64,000 nucleotides of DNA from Alteromonas sp. ASW11-130 (GTDB taxonomy: Bacteria; Pseudomonadota; Gammaproteobacteria; Enterobacterales; Alteromonadaceae), in assembly GCF_026183735.1 (NCBI RefSeq), contig NZ_JAPFRE010000032.1:40624-104623 (forward strand), in the 5' to 3' direction. The notes beneath the pieces were generated by a model. The model was given only the letters and a program-made list of their open reading frames with translations. It was not told the origin of the DNA and ran no database searches. The position numbers and the translations under genes are program-made. Positions 36,622 through 46,800 of this stretch are shown piece by piece (position 1 is the first letter of the stretch; every line of letters begins with the position of its first letter).

Positions 36622-37743
36622 ATGATGAATTATAAACTACCAGCGTTGGTAAGCATGACATTGTTGCTTTCGGCCTGCGCAACTATAAAAGATACATTTG
36701 ATGAAGGCATGGCTTTTTTATTCGACGAGCAGCCCGCAGAAACTGTACAGCAACCAGTTTCGAAAGAGGAGCATTCAAAATTTGAACAGCCACAAATGCG
36801 GCAACTTGCGCAAGACCGTCATGATAGGCAACAAGAACACCGAGTAAATGAATTTTCTGCTAAGGAGGTAGACAATGTATCGTCTACCCACCCGTCAAAA
36901 GAGTCAGAAATTACGGATCACAGTATCGACTCTTCGCCAGAAAGAACAGGAGTAAGTGAAACGTCTTCACACCAGGGCAAGGCATCTCAGGAGATCCAAA
37001 AGCCTTTAATAGCAAACAATACAGCAAACAATACACCAGATAAAAAACAACCTTCTAATCGCCAGAAACAACAAGAAAAAGCTCATCACCTCGAGCGGAA
37101 AAATAAAAGTGAGCCATTACGTAAACCAGAGGGAGACGTAGATAGACACGCTAAAAATGCAACGGCTAGCGAAAAGTCTTCAACGAACACAGTTCGACCT
37201 AAACAAACTGATCCAGAAAGTGACGAAGCATATTATGCTCAACGAGGATACCAGGACCCCCTAAGATATGGCTTTCAGCCGAGACAGACCCATAAAAAAG
37301 TGGTTGATTATGCATCACAGCTGGCCATGGAACTGGTGGACCGGGCGATGGGCTTAAGTACCAGTGAACTTGTTGGGGTGACCAGTTTTGTCAGGTTGAA
37401 CACATCGTTATCTGACACTACAATTTTAGGTAACCAACTTTCCGAATACTTAATCAGTGAACTACAGGCATATGGTATTGGGGTTATCGACTTTAAAGTG
37501 ACCGATGGCATAAAAGTCACCCCTCGGGGCGATATTGCGATGGACCGTAGTGGAAAAAGGTTAGTTGAGTCAGTGCGCTTAGATCATATTCTCACTGGTA
37601 CTATGATTGAGGATGCGCGTGGCGTACGTGTAAATGCACGCATAGTAGCAGTCAAATCTAAACGTGTGGTAGCCAGTGCGAGCATCCATATACCCGCATT
37701 TGTGGTTACCTCACTTTATGCAGGCCAATCTTCTGCCCCTTGA
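36622..37743 (+). CDS. FlgO-domain lipoprotein 3 with long charged linker
   Basis: A 373-residue lipoprotein. The lipobox LLSAC is followed by a low-complexity linker of about 190 residues rich in Q, E, K, S and H, then the FlgO domain (VTSFVRLNTSLSDTTILGNQ, IGVIDFKVTDGIKVT, GDIAMDRSG, HILTGTMIEDARGVRVNARI). The start may be ATG 36622 or 36625; AGAGG spacing favours the second slightly. The linker could span the peptidoglycan layer. Last of the trio; it converges with mnmC. Confidence 0.85.
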   Translation: MMNYKLPALVSMTLLLSACATIKDTFDEGMAFLFDEQPAETVQQPVSKEEHSKFEQPQMRQLAQDRHDRQQEHRVNEFSAKEVDNVSSTHPSKESEITDHSIDSSPERTGVSETSSHQGKASQEIQKPLIANNTANNTPDKKQPSNRQKQQEKAHHLERKNKSEPLRKPEGDVDRHAKNATASEKSSTNTVRPKQTDPESDEAYYAQRGYQDPLRYGFQPRQTHKKVVDYASQLAMELVDRAMGLSTSELVGVTSFVRLNTSLSDTTILGNQLSEYLISELQAYGIGVIDFKVTDGIKVTPRGDIAMDRSGKRLVESVRLDHILTGTMIEDARGVRVNARIVAVKSKRVVASASIHIPAFVVTSLYAGQSSAP

Positions 37744-37762
37744 TTTGCCTTTTTGTTAACAC

Positions 37763-39727
37763 TTAGGTCTGTTTAAGCGCTTTTAAAATAAAGCGTTGAG
37801 GGTGCAGTGCTTTGTATAAGGTCCGACCCAGGGGAAGGGGGCGGTTACACAGCTCGCTGGCTAAAGTTTCAGCTAATAGGGGGGCCGTAGTGAGCCCTCT
37901 TGAGCCCAATGCGCTGAATACGTGAATCCTTCGATGAGATATATGTTCTGGCACGTCCTCACTATGTTTACGCAATGTTTTATACCATTGCTGGTATTTG
38001 GCATAATCTGGTAAAGTGCCACATAAAGGTTGATGATCGGGCACTCCTAAACGAATGGCAGCCCGCGCTTTATCATCGTGGGTAAGTGCTGTTACCCAGT
38101 CGCAATCTTTTAAAGCCTGTTGATGCATGAGTAAATTTTGATGACTTTCTTCTGCTCTGACGTTTGTTGCGGTATCTCGTTTAATATACGTTGAACCAAG
38201 GGCGTGACGTTCGTCTAAGGCTGGAGTCAGGTAACCTTTGTGACATAATACAGTTTGGAGTTGGTTAAGCGGAGTTTGCGTGGGTATGGCTTCAACTTGC
38301 CCCCGTACAGGTCTTAACGGTAGTTTTTTACACTGTTCAAACGCCGTTAATTCGTGTCCAGTGGCGAGCACCACTTGTTGTGCGTCAGCACTGAGGCCGC
38401 TGGCAAAATTAAGTGAGACATACTGGTTGTGCTCAGTTATATCTGTTAGGCGTTGATGGGGGTGAATAGAAAGATTTCCTGTCGATGCTGCCAGTTGTAA
38501 TAAGGAATTAATTAATGTGGGAGGATTTATCCAGCCACCAAGCGGTGTAAATAATCCAGGGTAGGGTACTGGGACCCCAGCGATCGCCTCTGCCATACTT
38601 TTATCAACAAAGCGTATAAGTTCTTGCGGCCAACAATTGTTTTTCGTCAAATTATTTTGACGCTGAACAACGTTGTCGTTAAAGCCTAATTGCAATACCC
38701 CACAAAAATCATGCTTAAATTCAGCACGTTCATTTATTTCCTCATAAAAGCGTCTGGCAAACAAAAAGGCATGAGCTTGGATTTCACTGGCAAGACTTGT
38801 TTGAGCATGAAGTTGGGGATAGAAGCCTCCTTGCGGGTTGCCCGACGCGCCGTCGGCAGGTTCGTTGGCACAATACAAAGTGGTGGCGACACCTTTTTGG
38901 CATAGGGCATAGGTCAATGTTGCGGCAGCTATTCCCCCACCAATTATCGCAATGTTATCAAATGTCGCTTTGCCTTTAGTGTTTTTTATATCTGACTCAG
39001 GTGAATACGTCGCAGTGATCATTTCTCGCTTACGGCCGAATCCTTTGCGTTTATTGACCGTGAACCCTGCTGCTTGTAGTCCTCGTTTAACTAAACCGGC
39101 AGCGGTGAAAGTAGCGCAAGTCGCAGCGGGTTTCGAACATCGCGCCATATTGGTGAAAAGCGTTTCAGACCACATTTGAGGGTTCTTGCTCGGCGCAAAT
39201 CCGTCAAGAAACCACGCGTCAACGAGGCCTTCTGAAGGAATACGCCATTCTGCCATTGCCTCATGCACATCTGCGAACCATAAATCGACGGTAGTGTGAA
39301 AGGTGTCAAACAATAGTCGATGACAACCGTTAAGGCCGAAGGGGTATTGTTGTTGAAGGGCCAAAGCAGCTTCAGATAATGCAGGGAACTGCGACAGAAC
39401 GCTAGTCATATCTTGCTGACTTAATGGGTATTTCTCGGTGGTAATAAAGTGTAGCCGAGTTAGCGGGTGGTCAGGGTTTGCGTGACGAAAATCGCGAAAT
39501 GCTGTCATAACCACCAAAAGATTCAAACCCGTACCAAATCCGGTCTCTGCGATTACGAATGAAGAGCTACCCCATTCTTTCCAACGCTGGTTTAAATCGT
39601 TACCGGCTATAAAAACGTACCGAGTTTCATCCATGCCACTGTCATTGGAAAAATACACATCGTCAAAATTATCGGCTACTGGCGTTCCAGCTTGATTGAA
39701 ATGCACTCTGGCGTAGGTAGACTTCAC
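37763..39727 (-). CDS. mnmC: bifunctional tRNA modification enzyme MnmC
   Basis: A 654-residue enzyme completing mnm5(s2)U34 in tRNA wobble positions. The N-terminal methyltransferase domain has FVIAETGFGTGLN and DAWFLDGFAPSKNPQMW. The C-terminal FAD-dependent demodification domain starts at IAIIGGGIAAATLTYAL, with LRPVRGQVEAIPT and a final SALGSRGLTTAPLLAE. Size and order fit the E. coli enzyme. It is divergent from fabB, as in E. coli. Confidence 0.96.
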   Translation of the reverse strand: MKSTYARVHFNQAGTPVADNFDDVYFSNDSGMDETRYVFIAGNDLNQRWKEWGSSSFVIAETGFGTGLNLLVVMTAFRDFRHANPDHPLTRLHFITTEKYPLSQQDMTSVLSQFPALSEAALALQQQYPFGLNGCHRLLFDTFHTTVDLWFADVHEAMAEWRIPSEGLVDAWFLDGFAPSKNPQMWSETLFTNMARCSKPAATCATFTAAGLVKRGLQAAGFTVNKRKGFGRKREMITATYSPESDIKNTKGKATFDNIAIIGGGIAAATLTYALCQKGVATTLYCANEPADGASGNPQGGFYPQLHAQTSLASEIQAHAFLFARRFYEEINERAEFKHDFCGVLQLGFNDNVVQRQNNLTKNNCWPQELIRFVDKSMAEAIAGVPVPYPGLFTPLGGWINPPTLINSLLQLAASTGNLSIHPHQRLTDITEHNQYVSLNFASGLSADAQQVVLATGHELTAFEQCKKLPLRPVRGQVEAIPTQTPLNQLQTVLCHKGYLTPALDERHALGSTYIKRDTATNVRAEESHQNLLMHQQALKDCDWVTALTHDDKARAAIRLGVPDHQPLCGTLPDYAKYQQWYKTLRKHSEDVPEHISHRRIHVFSALGSRGLTTAPLLAETLASELCNRPLPLGRTLYKALHPQRFILKALKQT

Positions 39728-39850
39728 GTACTCTCTCTGGTTTCGCTTTACAGAAGTGGCAGATAATACCTATGCATGATAGTGGATGGTAGTCTTGGCA
39801 GGCAATCTTATGACGTAATATTAATTTTTGTTCAAAATTGGCTAAAAAGC

Positions 39851-39889
39851 TAAAGAGCAGACCAGTTTTGCGACTAAAATCGTTACCAT
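39851..39889 (+). promoter_or_regulatory. fabB promoter with FadR half-site at activator position
   Basis: 39851-39867 read on the minus strand gives AACTGGTCTGCTCTTTA, with the FadR core CTGGTCTG but a poor second half. A TACCAT -10-like hexamer is at 39884-39889. The site centre would then be about 37 bases upstream of the start of transcription, where FadR binds to activate fabA/fabB in E. coli. Resemblance only. Confidence 0.5.
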
Positions 39890-39915
39890 AGGCGGCAGCA
39901 AAATAGGGGTAAATT

Positions 39916-41130
39916 ATGAAAAGAGCAGTTATCACTGGTATGGGTATTGTTTCCAGCATCGGTGTCAACCAAGATGAAGTTCTGGCTTCCTTAAAGGCAG
40001 GTAAGTCAGGCATTACCTATTCAGAGCAATTCGCCGAAATGGGGCTACGCAGTCAAGTTTGGGGTGATATAGATCTGGATTTAAAAGAACATATTGACCG
40101 TAAAGCCATGCGTTTTATGGGGGATGCTGCAGGTTATGCGTATGTAGCCATGCAACAGGCCATTGCCGACGCAGGGTTGGAAGAGTCAGATATTTCTAAT
40201 GAACGTACAGGCATTATTGCCGGTTCCGGTGGAGCCTCTTCTGAAAATCAGGTTTTATCCGCAGACATCCTACGCGAAAAAGGCGTTAAGCGGATGGGAC
40301 CCTATATGGTTCCGCGGTGTATGTCTTCAACAGTTTCTGCCTGCCTTGCCACGCCATTTAAAATAAAGGGCATTAACTACTCTATAGCGTCTGCATGTGC
40401 AACTAGCGCGCATTGTATTGGTAATGCACTTGAACTTATCCAGTTAGGCAAACAGGATATGGTCTTTGCGGGTGGTGGAGAAGAATTGCATTGGTCTTTA
40501 TCCAGCCAATTTGATGCCATGGGCGCATTATCCAGCAAATATAACGATAATCCATCAGTCGCTTCACGTACCTATGATGCTGACCGAGACGGATTTGTTA
40601 GCTCTGGGGGTGGCGGTATGGTTGTAGTTGAAGAACTGGAACATGCGTTAGCTCGCGGCGCCAAAATTTATGGTGAGGTAGTTGGCTATGGTGCCACGTC
40701 TGACGGTTTCGACATGGTTGCGCCGTCGGGTGAAGGTGCTATCCGTTGTATGAAAATGGCATTGCAGGGCGTCGAAGGTCCAATCGACTATCTAAATACC
40801 CATGGCACCTCAACCCCGGTGGGTGATGTTAAAGAGCTTGCAGCAATTCAGGAAGTTTTCGGTCAGTCTAACGTTCCAATTAGCTCTACAAAATCACTAA
40901 CTGGGCATGCATTAGGGGCGGCAGGGGTTAACGAAGCCATCTATAGCATATTGATGATGAAGCATAACTTTATAGCGCCCTCGATCAATATAGATAACTT
41001 AGATGAAGCGGCTAAAGGTTTGGATATTGTCACCCAAACCCGCGAAGCAACCCTTAATCAGATAATGTCAAACAGTTTTGGATTTGGTGGTACAAACGCC
41101 ACGTTAGTCATAAAACGTTATTCTGCGTAA
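39916..41130 (+). CDS. fabB: beta-ketoacyl-ACP synthase I FabB
   Basis: A 404-residue condensing enzyme that elongates fatty acids and is essential for the unsaturated branch. Catalytic residues are C161 in [12 protein letters not shown]296 in NTHGTSTP and H331 in GHALGAAG, with K326 just before; the C terminus has [19 protein letters not shown] lies 5 bases before ATG 39916. A FadR-like site is upstream. A hairpin follows before pdxB. Confidence 0.98.
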   Translation: MKRAVITGMGIVSSIGVNQDEVLASLKAGKSGITYSEQFAEMGLRSQVWGDIDLDLKEHIDRKAMRFMGDAAGYAYVAMQQAIADAGLEESDISNERTGIIAGSGGASSENQVLSADILREKGVKRMGPYMVPRCMSSTVSACLATPFKIKGINYSIASACATSAHCIGNALELIQLGKQDMVFAGGGEELHWSLSSQFDAMGALSSKYNDNPSVASRTYDADRDGFVSSGGGGMVVVEELEHALARGAKIYGEVVGYGATSDGFDMVAPSGEGAIRCMKMALQGVEGPIDYLNTHGTSTPVGDVKELAAIQEVFGQSNVPISSTKSLTGHALGAAGVNEAIYSILMMKHNFIAPSINIDNLDEAAKGLDIVTQTREATLNQIMSNSFGFGGTNATLVIKRYSA

Positions 41131-41150
41131 TAAAGACTTTATTTCTTCTG

Positions 41151-41172
41151 GCGCATATCCTCTGATATGCGC
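41151..41172 (+). terminator. hairpin after fabB
   Basis: GCGCATATC and GATATGCGC flank a CTCT loop, a perfect 9-bp stem 20 bases past the stop. The downstream tract TTCCTTTCTT is moderately T-rich. Confidence 0.7.
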
Positions 41173-41222
41173 TAGCATTCCTTTCTTAAACTCATCCTAC
41201 ACGCACTGTTTTTATTTACGTA

Positions 41223-42374
41223 ATGACCAAAATTTTATTTGAAGATAGTATACCGAAAGGGCACGAATATTTCGCGGACATAGGAAATGTATCGTCGTTT
41301 CCAGCGGGGCAACTTAAGCAATCTCACCTTCAGGATGTTTCTATACTGGTGGTACGTTCTACCACCCCAATCAATCGCAGTGTGTTAGGCGAAGATTCCC
41401 ATATAAAATTTGTCACTACCGCCACAGCGGGTACCAATCACCTTGATAAGGGCTTTTTGGACCAAGCGAATATCCCCTGGGGTTCAGCCGCTGGGTGTAA
41501 TGCTAGGGCCGTGGCAGAGTGGGTGATCAGTGCGCTATTAGTTGCAGATGAACAGAATCGACTTGACCTGTCTAACGCAACAGTGGGTATTGTTGGCGCA
41601 GGCAATGTCGGCAGCATGCTTGCTAGTTTGTTGGATGCGATGCACGTTAATTACAAGTTATGCGATCCGCCCCTGAAGAAAAGCGGTGATAAGCGAAATC
41701 TGTGCGCATTTTCCGATATTTTAAAATGCGATGTCATCTCATTGCATGTTCCCTATACCTCCTCCGGGGACGATCCTACTGAAAATTTAATCGGGCAGGA
41801 GGAGCTGCATCAAATGCATGGTCATCAGATTTTGATCAATGCTTGTCGAGGTGAAGTTATTGATGAACAAGCGTTAAAATTGCGTATGCAGCAGTCAAAC
41901 CCGCCCGTTCTCATTTTAGACGTATTCGATCATGAGCCTGATATAGACACCGCGTTACTGCCATACTGTTTTCTCGCTACACCGCATATTGCGGGCCATA
42001 CTGTTGAGGGAAAATTGCGCGGTACACAGATGGTTTATGAGCAAGTATGCGCCCACCTGGAACACCCTGTTACAAAAAGCTTAGACCATTTTTTAGCTGC
42101 AGTTCCACCTACAGAAATTATGGCTGGTGGGATCGGCGGTGAGAAATTATCCATGGCTTGTTGGCGCAGGTTATTGTTACCAATATATGATATCAGAGAA
42201 GATGATAAACATTTTCGCAAAAGCATGGCACAATCCAACCAGTTTGCTGCATTGCGAAAAACTTATCGTATAAGAAGAGAAATAATTTCATGTTCACTTC
42301 GTCTACACGATAAGCTAACTCCAAATACGCAAACCCAATTAGAGGCTATAGGTTTCAACATTGAATGTGCCTGA
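41223..42374 (+). CDS. pdxB: erythronate-4-phosphate dehydrogenase PdxB
   Basis: A 383-residue D-2-hydroxyacid dehydrogenase in the DXP-dependent pyridoxal phosphate pathway. NAD-binding GIVGAGNVGSMLASLL, substrate loop ATAGTNHLD, active-site R in NACRGEVIDEQAL, the glutamate DVFDHEPDID and His in ATPHIAGHTVEGK are visible, followed by the small C-terminal dimerisation domain unique to PdxB. It precedes asd as pdxB precedes usg in E. coli. Confidence 0.96.
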   Translation: MTKILFEDSIPKGHEYFADIGNVSSFPAGQLKQSHLQDVSILVVRSTTPINRSVLGEDSHIKFVTTATAGTNHLDKGFLDQANIPWGSAAGCNARAVAEWVISALLVADEQNRLDLSNATVGIVGAGNVGSMLASLLDAMHVNYKLCDPPLKKSGDKRNLCAFSDILKCDVISLHVPYTSSGDDPTENLIGQEELHQMHGHQILINACRGEVIDEQALKLRMQQSNPPVLILDVFDHEPDIDTALLPYCFLATPHIAGHTVEGKLRGTQMVYEQVCAHLEHPVTKSLDHFLAAVPPTEIMAGGIGGEKLSMACWRRLLLPIYDIREDDKHFRKSMAQSNQFAALRKTYRIRREIISCSLRLHDKLTPNTQTQLEAIGFNIECA

Positions 42375-42433
42375 CGTCGCATTCATTAATTCAGTTTCAA
42401 AAAAAGTAATCACTATTTAGGAGAATCAGATAC

Positions 42434-43450
42434 ATGTCACAAGCGTTTGATGTTGCCGTGTTAGGCGCCACCGGATTAGTTGGGCAAACCATGATAGAAA
42501 TTCTGGAACAGCGAAAATTCCCGGTTAAAACGCTTTATCCTTTGGCAAGTGCTCGCTCTGCCGGTGGTTCGGTCACCTTCAAGGGTGAAGAAATAGAAGT
42601 GTTAGATGCAGATACATTTGATTGGTCAGAAGTACAGTTTGGCTTTTTTTCAGCGGGTGGTTCAGTTTCCGCTAAGTATGCTCCTCTGGCAGCAGAAGCG
42701 GGTTGTGTAGTGATAGATAATACCTCCCAGTTTCGTTACGAGCCCGATATCCCTTTAGTAGTACCTGAAGTAAACGCCCATGCTTTAGCTGATTTTCGCA
42801 ACCGTAACATTATTGCTAATCCGAACTGCTCTACTATCCAGATGTTGGTTGCTTTACAACCAATACATGAAGCAGTTGGCATAGAGCGCATCAATGTGTC
42901 TACGTATCAGTCAGTTTCCGGCGCCGGAAAAAGTGCCATGGAAGAGTTAGCCAAACAAACGGCTGACTTGTTAAACGCTCGGGAAGTGAAATCTGAAGCG
43001 TTCAGTCGTCAGATAGCGTTTAACGTTATTCCACAAATTGATATGTTTCTAGATAACGATTACACCAAAGAAGAGATGAAAATGTCATGGGAAACCCAAA
43101 AAATTATGGGTGATGACAGCATTTTAGTGAATGCCACGGCTGTAAGAGTGCCAGTATTCTACGGGCATGGTGAAGCCTTGCACATAGAAACTCGACAACC
43201 AATTGATGCGGAAGAAGTAAGGCAAATATTGGCGAATGCACCGGGTGTTAAAGTATATGAATCCCGAGAGCAATTTCCTACTCAGGTCTCTAATGCCAGT
43301 GGCAATGATTGGGTCCATGTAGGGAGGATCCGCAATGATATTACTCATCCGAATGGATTAAATATGTGGGTCGTGTCTGATAATATTCGTAAAGGGGCCG
43401 CCACCAACAGTGTGCAGATTGCTGAAACTCTGCTCAAAGATTTTTATTAG
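42434..43450 (+). CDS. asd: aspartate-semialdehyde dehydrogenase
   Basis: A 338-residue NADPH-dependent enzyme of lysine, threonine, methionine and cell-wall diaminopimelate synthesis. GATGLVGQTMIEILEQR binds NADP, C132 in NPNCSTIQM is the nucleophile, and the active-site His is in the region preceding the ETRQPID strand. It takes the place of the inactive homologue usg in E. coli, but here the Cys is kept, so this should be the functional enzyme. AGGAGA precedes ATG 42434. Confidence 0.96.
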   Translation: MSQAFDVAVLGATGLVGQTMIEILEQRKFPVKTLYPLASARSAGGSVTFKGEEIEVLDADTFDWSEVQFGFFSAGGSVSAKYAPLAAEAGCVVIDNTSQFRYEPDIPLVVPEVNAHALADFRNRNIIANPNCSTIQMLVALQPIHEAVGIERINVSTYQSVSGAGKSAMEELAKQTADLLNAREVKSEAFSRQIAFNVIPQIDMFLDNDYTKEEMKMSWETQKIMGDDSILVNATAVRVPVFYGHGEALHIETRQPIDAEEVRQILANAPGVKVYESREQFPTQVSNASGNDWVHVGRIRNDITHPNGLNMWVVSDNIRKGAATNSVQIAETLLKDFY

Positions 43451-43863
43451 TTCTGCCGATATTCTTTAATATACGTAAAAATGCCGCTAAGAAAGCGGCA
43501 TTTCGTATTGTTTGATAATCGATTTAAAGAGAAAATGAGTGGTCACCTAGATTGGCGTCACTAAGTGGTTTATAGTTGGTTTGGTAACTATAAATTATCA
43601 AGCTGGATTATAAATTGCATTGTTTTCCTGTTGTTAGGTGAAAAGACAAGAAATTGTCACCTAAACAAAAAATTTGGTTGCCAGTAGATGACAACAAACT
43701 ATAAATCAAAAATGTCAGGACAACGATGTTGAGAACGCGTGATAACCAACACGTCAAAATAACAACTATGCAGCCCACTCAGGAAGAAGTCATATTGAGT
43801 GAGGCCGCAAGATTGGGTAAGAGGCAAACTTACCCATGACGCTTGAGGGCATATAGGAACGCT
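43451..43863. promoter_or_regulatory. fimV upstream region with inverted repeats
   Basis: 413 bases between asd and fimV. It contains the asd terminator, then TTTATAGTT/AACTATAAA (43569-43577 and 43586-43594), with another ACTATAAA further on near 43690, and TTAGGTGA/TCACCTAA (43634-43641 and 43657-43664). No ORF is supported. The arrangement suggests a regulated promoter or leader for fimV, but no known element is recognised. Confidence 0.5.
43479..43503 (+). terminator. asd terminator
   Basis: AAATGCCGCT (43479-43488) pairs with AGCGGCATTT (43494-43503) around AAGAA. Confidence 0.85.
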
Positions 43864-46800
43864 ATGAAATTGCATTTGACGGGCTTGCTGCTATTAACGC
43901 TGTTAATGTTGACGTTACCTTCCTTAGTCACCGGACAAGAACGGGAAACCCAGCTTAAAGGACCAAAAGACGCAACTAACCAGTTCTCTGGTGTAGTTTA
44001 TGGGCCAATTGATGCGCAAGACACATTGTGGCGTATCGCTGATCGTTACCGTCAAAATCCTAATCTTAGTGTTTACCAGGTGATGGTGGCAATTTATGAG
44101 CTTAACCCCAATGCGTTCGAACAAAATAATCTGAATTTATTAATAGAAGGCGAAACCCTTAGGTTACCTGCCGAGCGCTATGTTGCCAGAATTGATAAAG
44201 AAAAAGCCCGGCAGCGTGCTGAGAACGACGATGCGGCTTTTGCCAGAATGCCCGACGTTCCGGGCAATAGTGTTCGTAACCTTAAGCCACCCGTACCCTT
44301 GGTCAATCAGGAAGATTTGAGCACCACAAAATCTGCGATAGAGGAAAAGATTACTCGGCTTGATGCGCAGCAATCTCGCCAGTTTGATGATTTGAGGCAA
44401 CAGTTTGCCTCTTCTTTGGAGAGCGTGCGGTCAATTCTTGACGACAATCGCAAATTATATGAACGAGTAGAAAAAGTTAACGAAGATCTGCAGAATCTGC
44501 GTGACCAGGTGAAAGGCGACGTTCAAGCACAAATGGATGAGCAGCTTGCGCTCCAAAAACAGTTGCTAGAAATGATGCAGCAGCAAAAAGAGCAGCAGCC
44601 TGTTGTGCGTGCCGTTGAGCCCTCTAGTGGCTCTGATTCTACTATGCTGATTATTGGCTCCAGTCTTTTCACTCTGCTGCTATTAGGTGGATTAGGCTAC
44701 TTCCTTCTGCGCAAACAACCTTCCGCCGAAGTTGCTCCTACTGTCACCACGCCGCCGCCAAAACAAAAGCCGGCCTCGGAACCGGATGATTCAGTACCAT
44801 CTTTAGTAGACGATTTCGATGATGATGATGAATTAACTGAAGATGATTTATTTAACGATGATGATTTACTCGATGATGTGCTATCGAACGAGCTTGAAGA
44901 TGCGCTTGATGATGAGCTAGAGAGTTTTGCTGACCTTGATGATGACATGTTGGTACCTGATGACGAAGATGATTTCGAAGAGGGTAACGATTCATTAGAT
45001 CAAGATGAATTAGATAGTTTGTTTGATGAGGAAGACTTGAGTGGTTCCTCCATTGATGACGATTCTGATGATTCAGCGATCGATTTGTCAGAAGATGATA
45101 TCGCTGACGAATTAAGTGAAGCTGGAGAAGAGGAAAGCAGCGAACTATTTGATGGTGAAGAAACTGAATCGGCAATAGACGAAAGTACTGGATCGGAATT
45201 TGAAACCACCGAAGAAGACAGCGCGGCCGATGACGTTCAGCAGCAATCACAGATTGAAGAAGACGAAAAGCCTGAAATAAGTATTGATGACTTACTCGAA
45301 GAACATAAAGAGCCTAGTTTTGAAGAGCAGTTAGGTGACGATGCGGTCGATGAGGAAATGCTGGATAAATTGGGCAAGGAGATTCACGAACAGAACCATG
45401 AGCTTGACCGCTTAACAGATGAAATAATGGGCGAAATCGAGCAAATTGAGATGATGGGGGATATGTCCGCCGACATGCTCGAAGACAGGGATGAAAGTGA
45501 CGATGAAGAATTAGCAAAAACGCCTTCTCCTCAAGCTATTCAAGATCTGGACGCATTATCAGAAGACATAGAAGAAATTAATGTCGATGACATGGCAAAT
45601 GCGGATGAATTCGACGATCCCCTATCTGACGATCTCATTGCTGAACTTCAGAATGAAGAAGGGCCGACGGAGAACGAAGCGTTATCGGAAGATCCGGCGC
45701 CTACTCAAGAGAAAGAAACCACCAACGAAGATGAGTTGGAGGACATTGACGATCCTTTATCAGAAGAGTTACTAGCTGAGTTACAGGCGGATAATGAAGT
45801 TGACGACGAGGAAGGTTTAAAAGCTGATAACGATGACCTTAATGATCCGCTTTCAGATGAGCTGCTTGCTGAGTTAGAAGCAGAAGACTCAGAATCTGAG
45901 AACAAAATGGACGCGCTTTCCGACGAATTGATGGCAGAGCTTGACGCAGAACAATCTGATGACTCTGCAGAAACTGAAGAAGAAAGCGTTTCCAAAGAGG
46001 AAATGCCGCAAGAAAAAGCACTAGCTGATAATGAAGCTGAACAAGAACAATCTGAAGCAAGTGCCGAAGAGCCTGCTTTAGAAGAACCTTCAGCCGATAT
46101 AGAAGATGACGCTGGCGCAGAGGAAGAAAGTGTTGCAGTGACTGACACGCAGCAAAATGAAGAACCTCTAGCTGATAATGAAGCTGAACAAGAACAATCT
46201 GAAGCTAGTGACGAAGAGCCTGCTTTAGAAGAACCCCCAGCCGAAATAGAAGATGACGCTGACGCAGAAGAAGAAAGTGCTGCAGCGACTGACACGCAGC
46301 AAAATGAAGAACCTCTAGCTGATAACGAGGAAGAACAAGAACAATCTGAAGCAAGTGAAGAAGAGCCTGCTTTAGAAGAACCCCCAGCCGAAATAGAAGA
46401 TGACGCTGACGCAGAAGAAGAAAGTGATGCAGCGACTGACATTCAGCAAAATGAAGAACCTCTAGCTGATAATGAAGAAGAACAAGAGCAATCTGAAGCA
46501 AGTGACGAAGAGCCAGCTTTAGAAGAAGCCTCAGCTGATAGAGATGATGACGCTGGCGCAGAGGAAGAAAGTGGTGCAGCGACTGACACGCAGCAAAATG
46601 AAAAACCTCTAGCTGATAATGAAGCTGAACAAGAGCAATCCGAAGCAAGTGCCCAAGAGCCAGCTTTAGAAGAACCCTCAGCCGAAATAGAAGATGACGC
46701 TGGCGCAGAGGAAGAAAGTGGTGCAGCGACTGACACGCAGCAAAATGAAGAACCTCTAGCTGATAACGAGGAAGAACAAGAGCGATCCGAAGCAAGTGCC

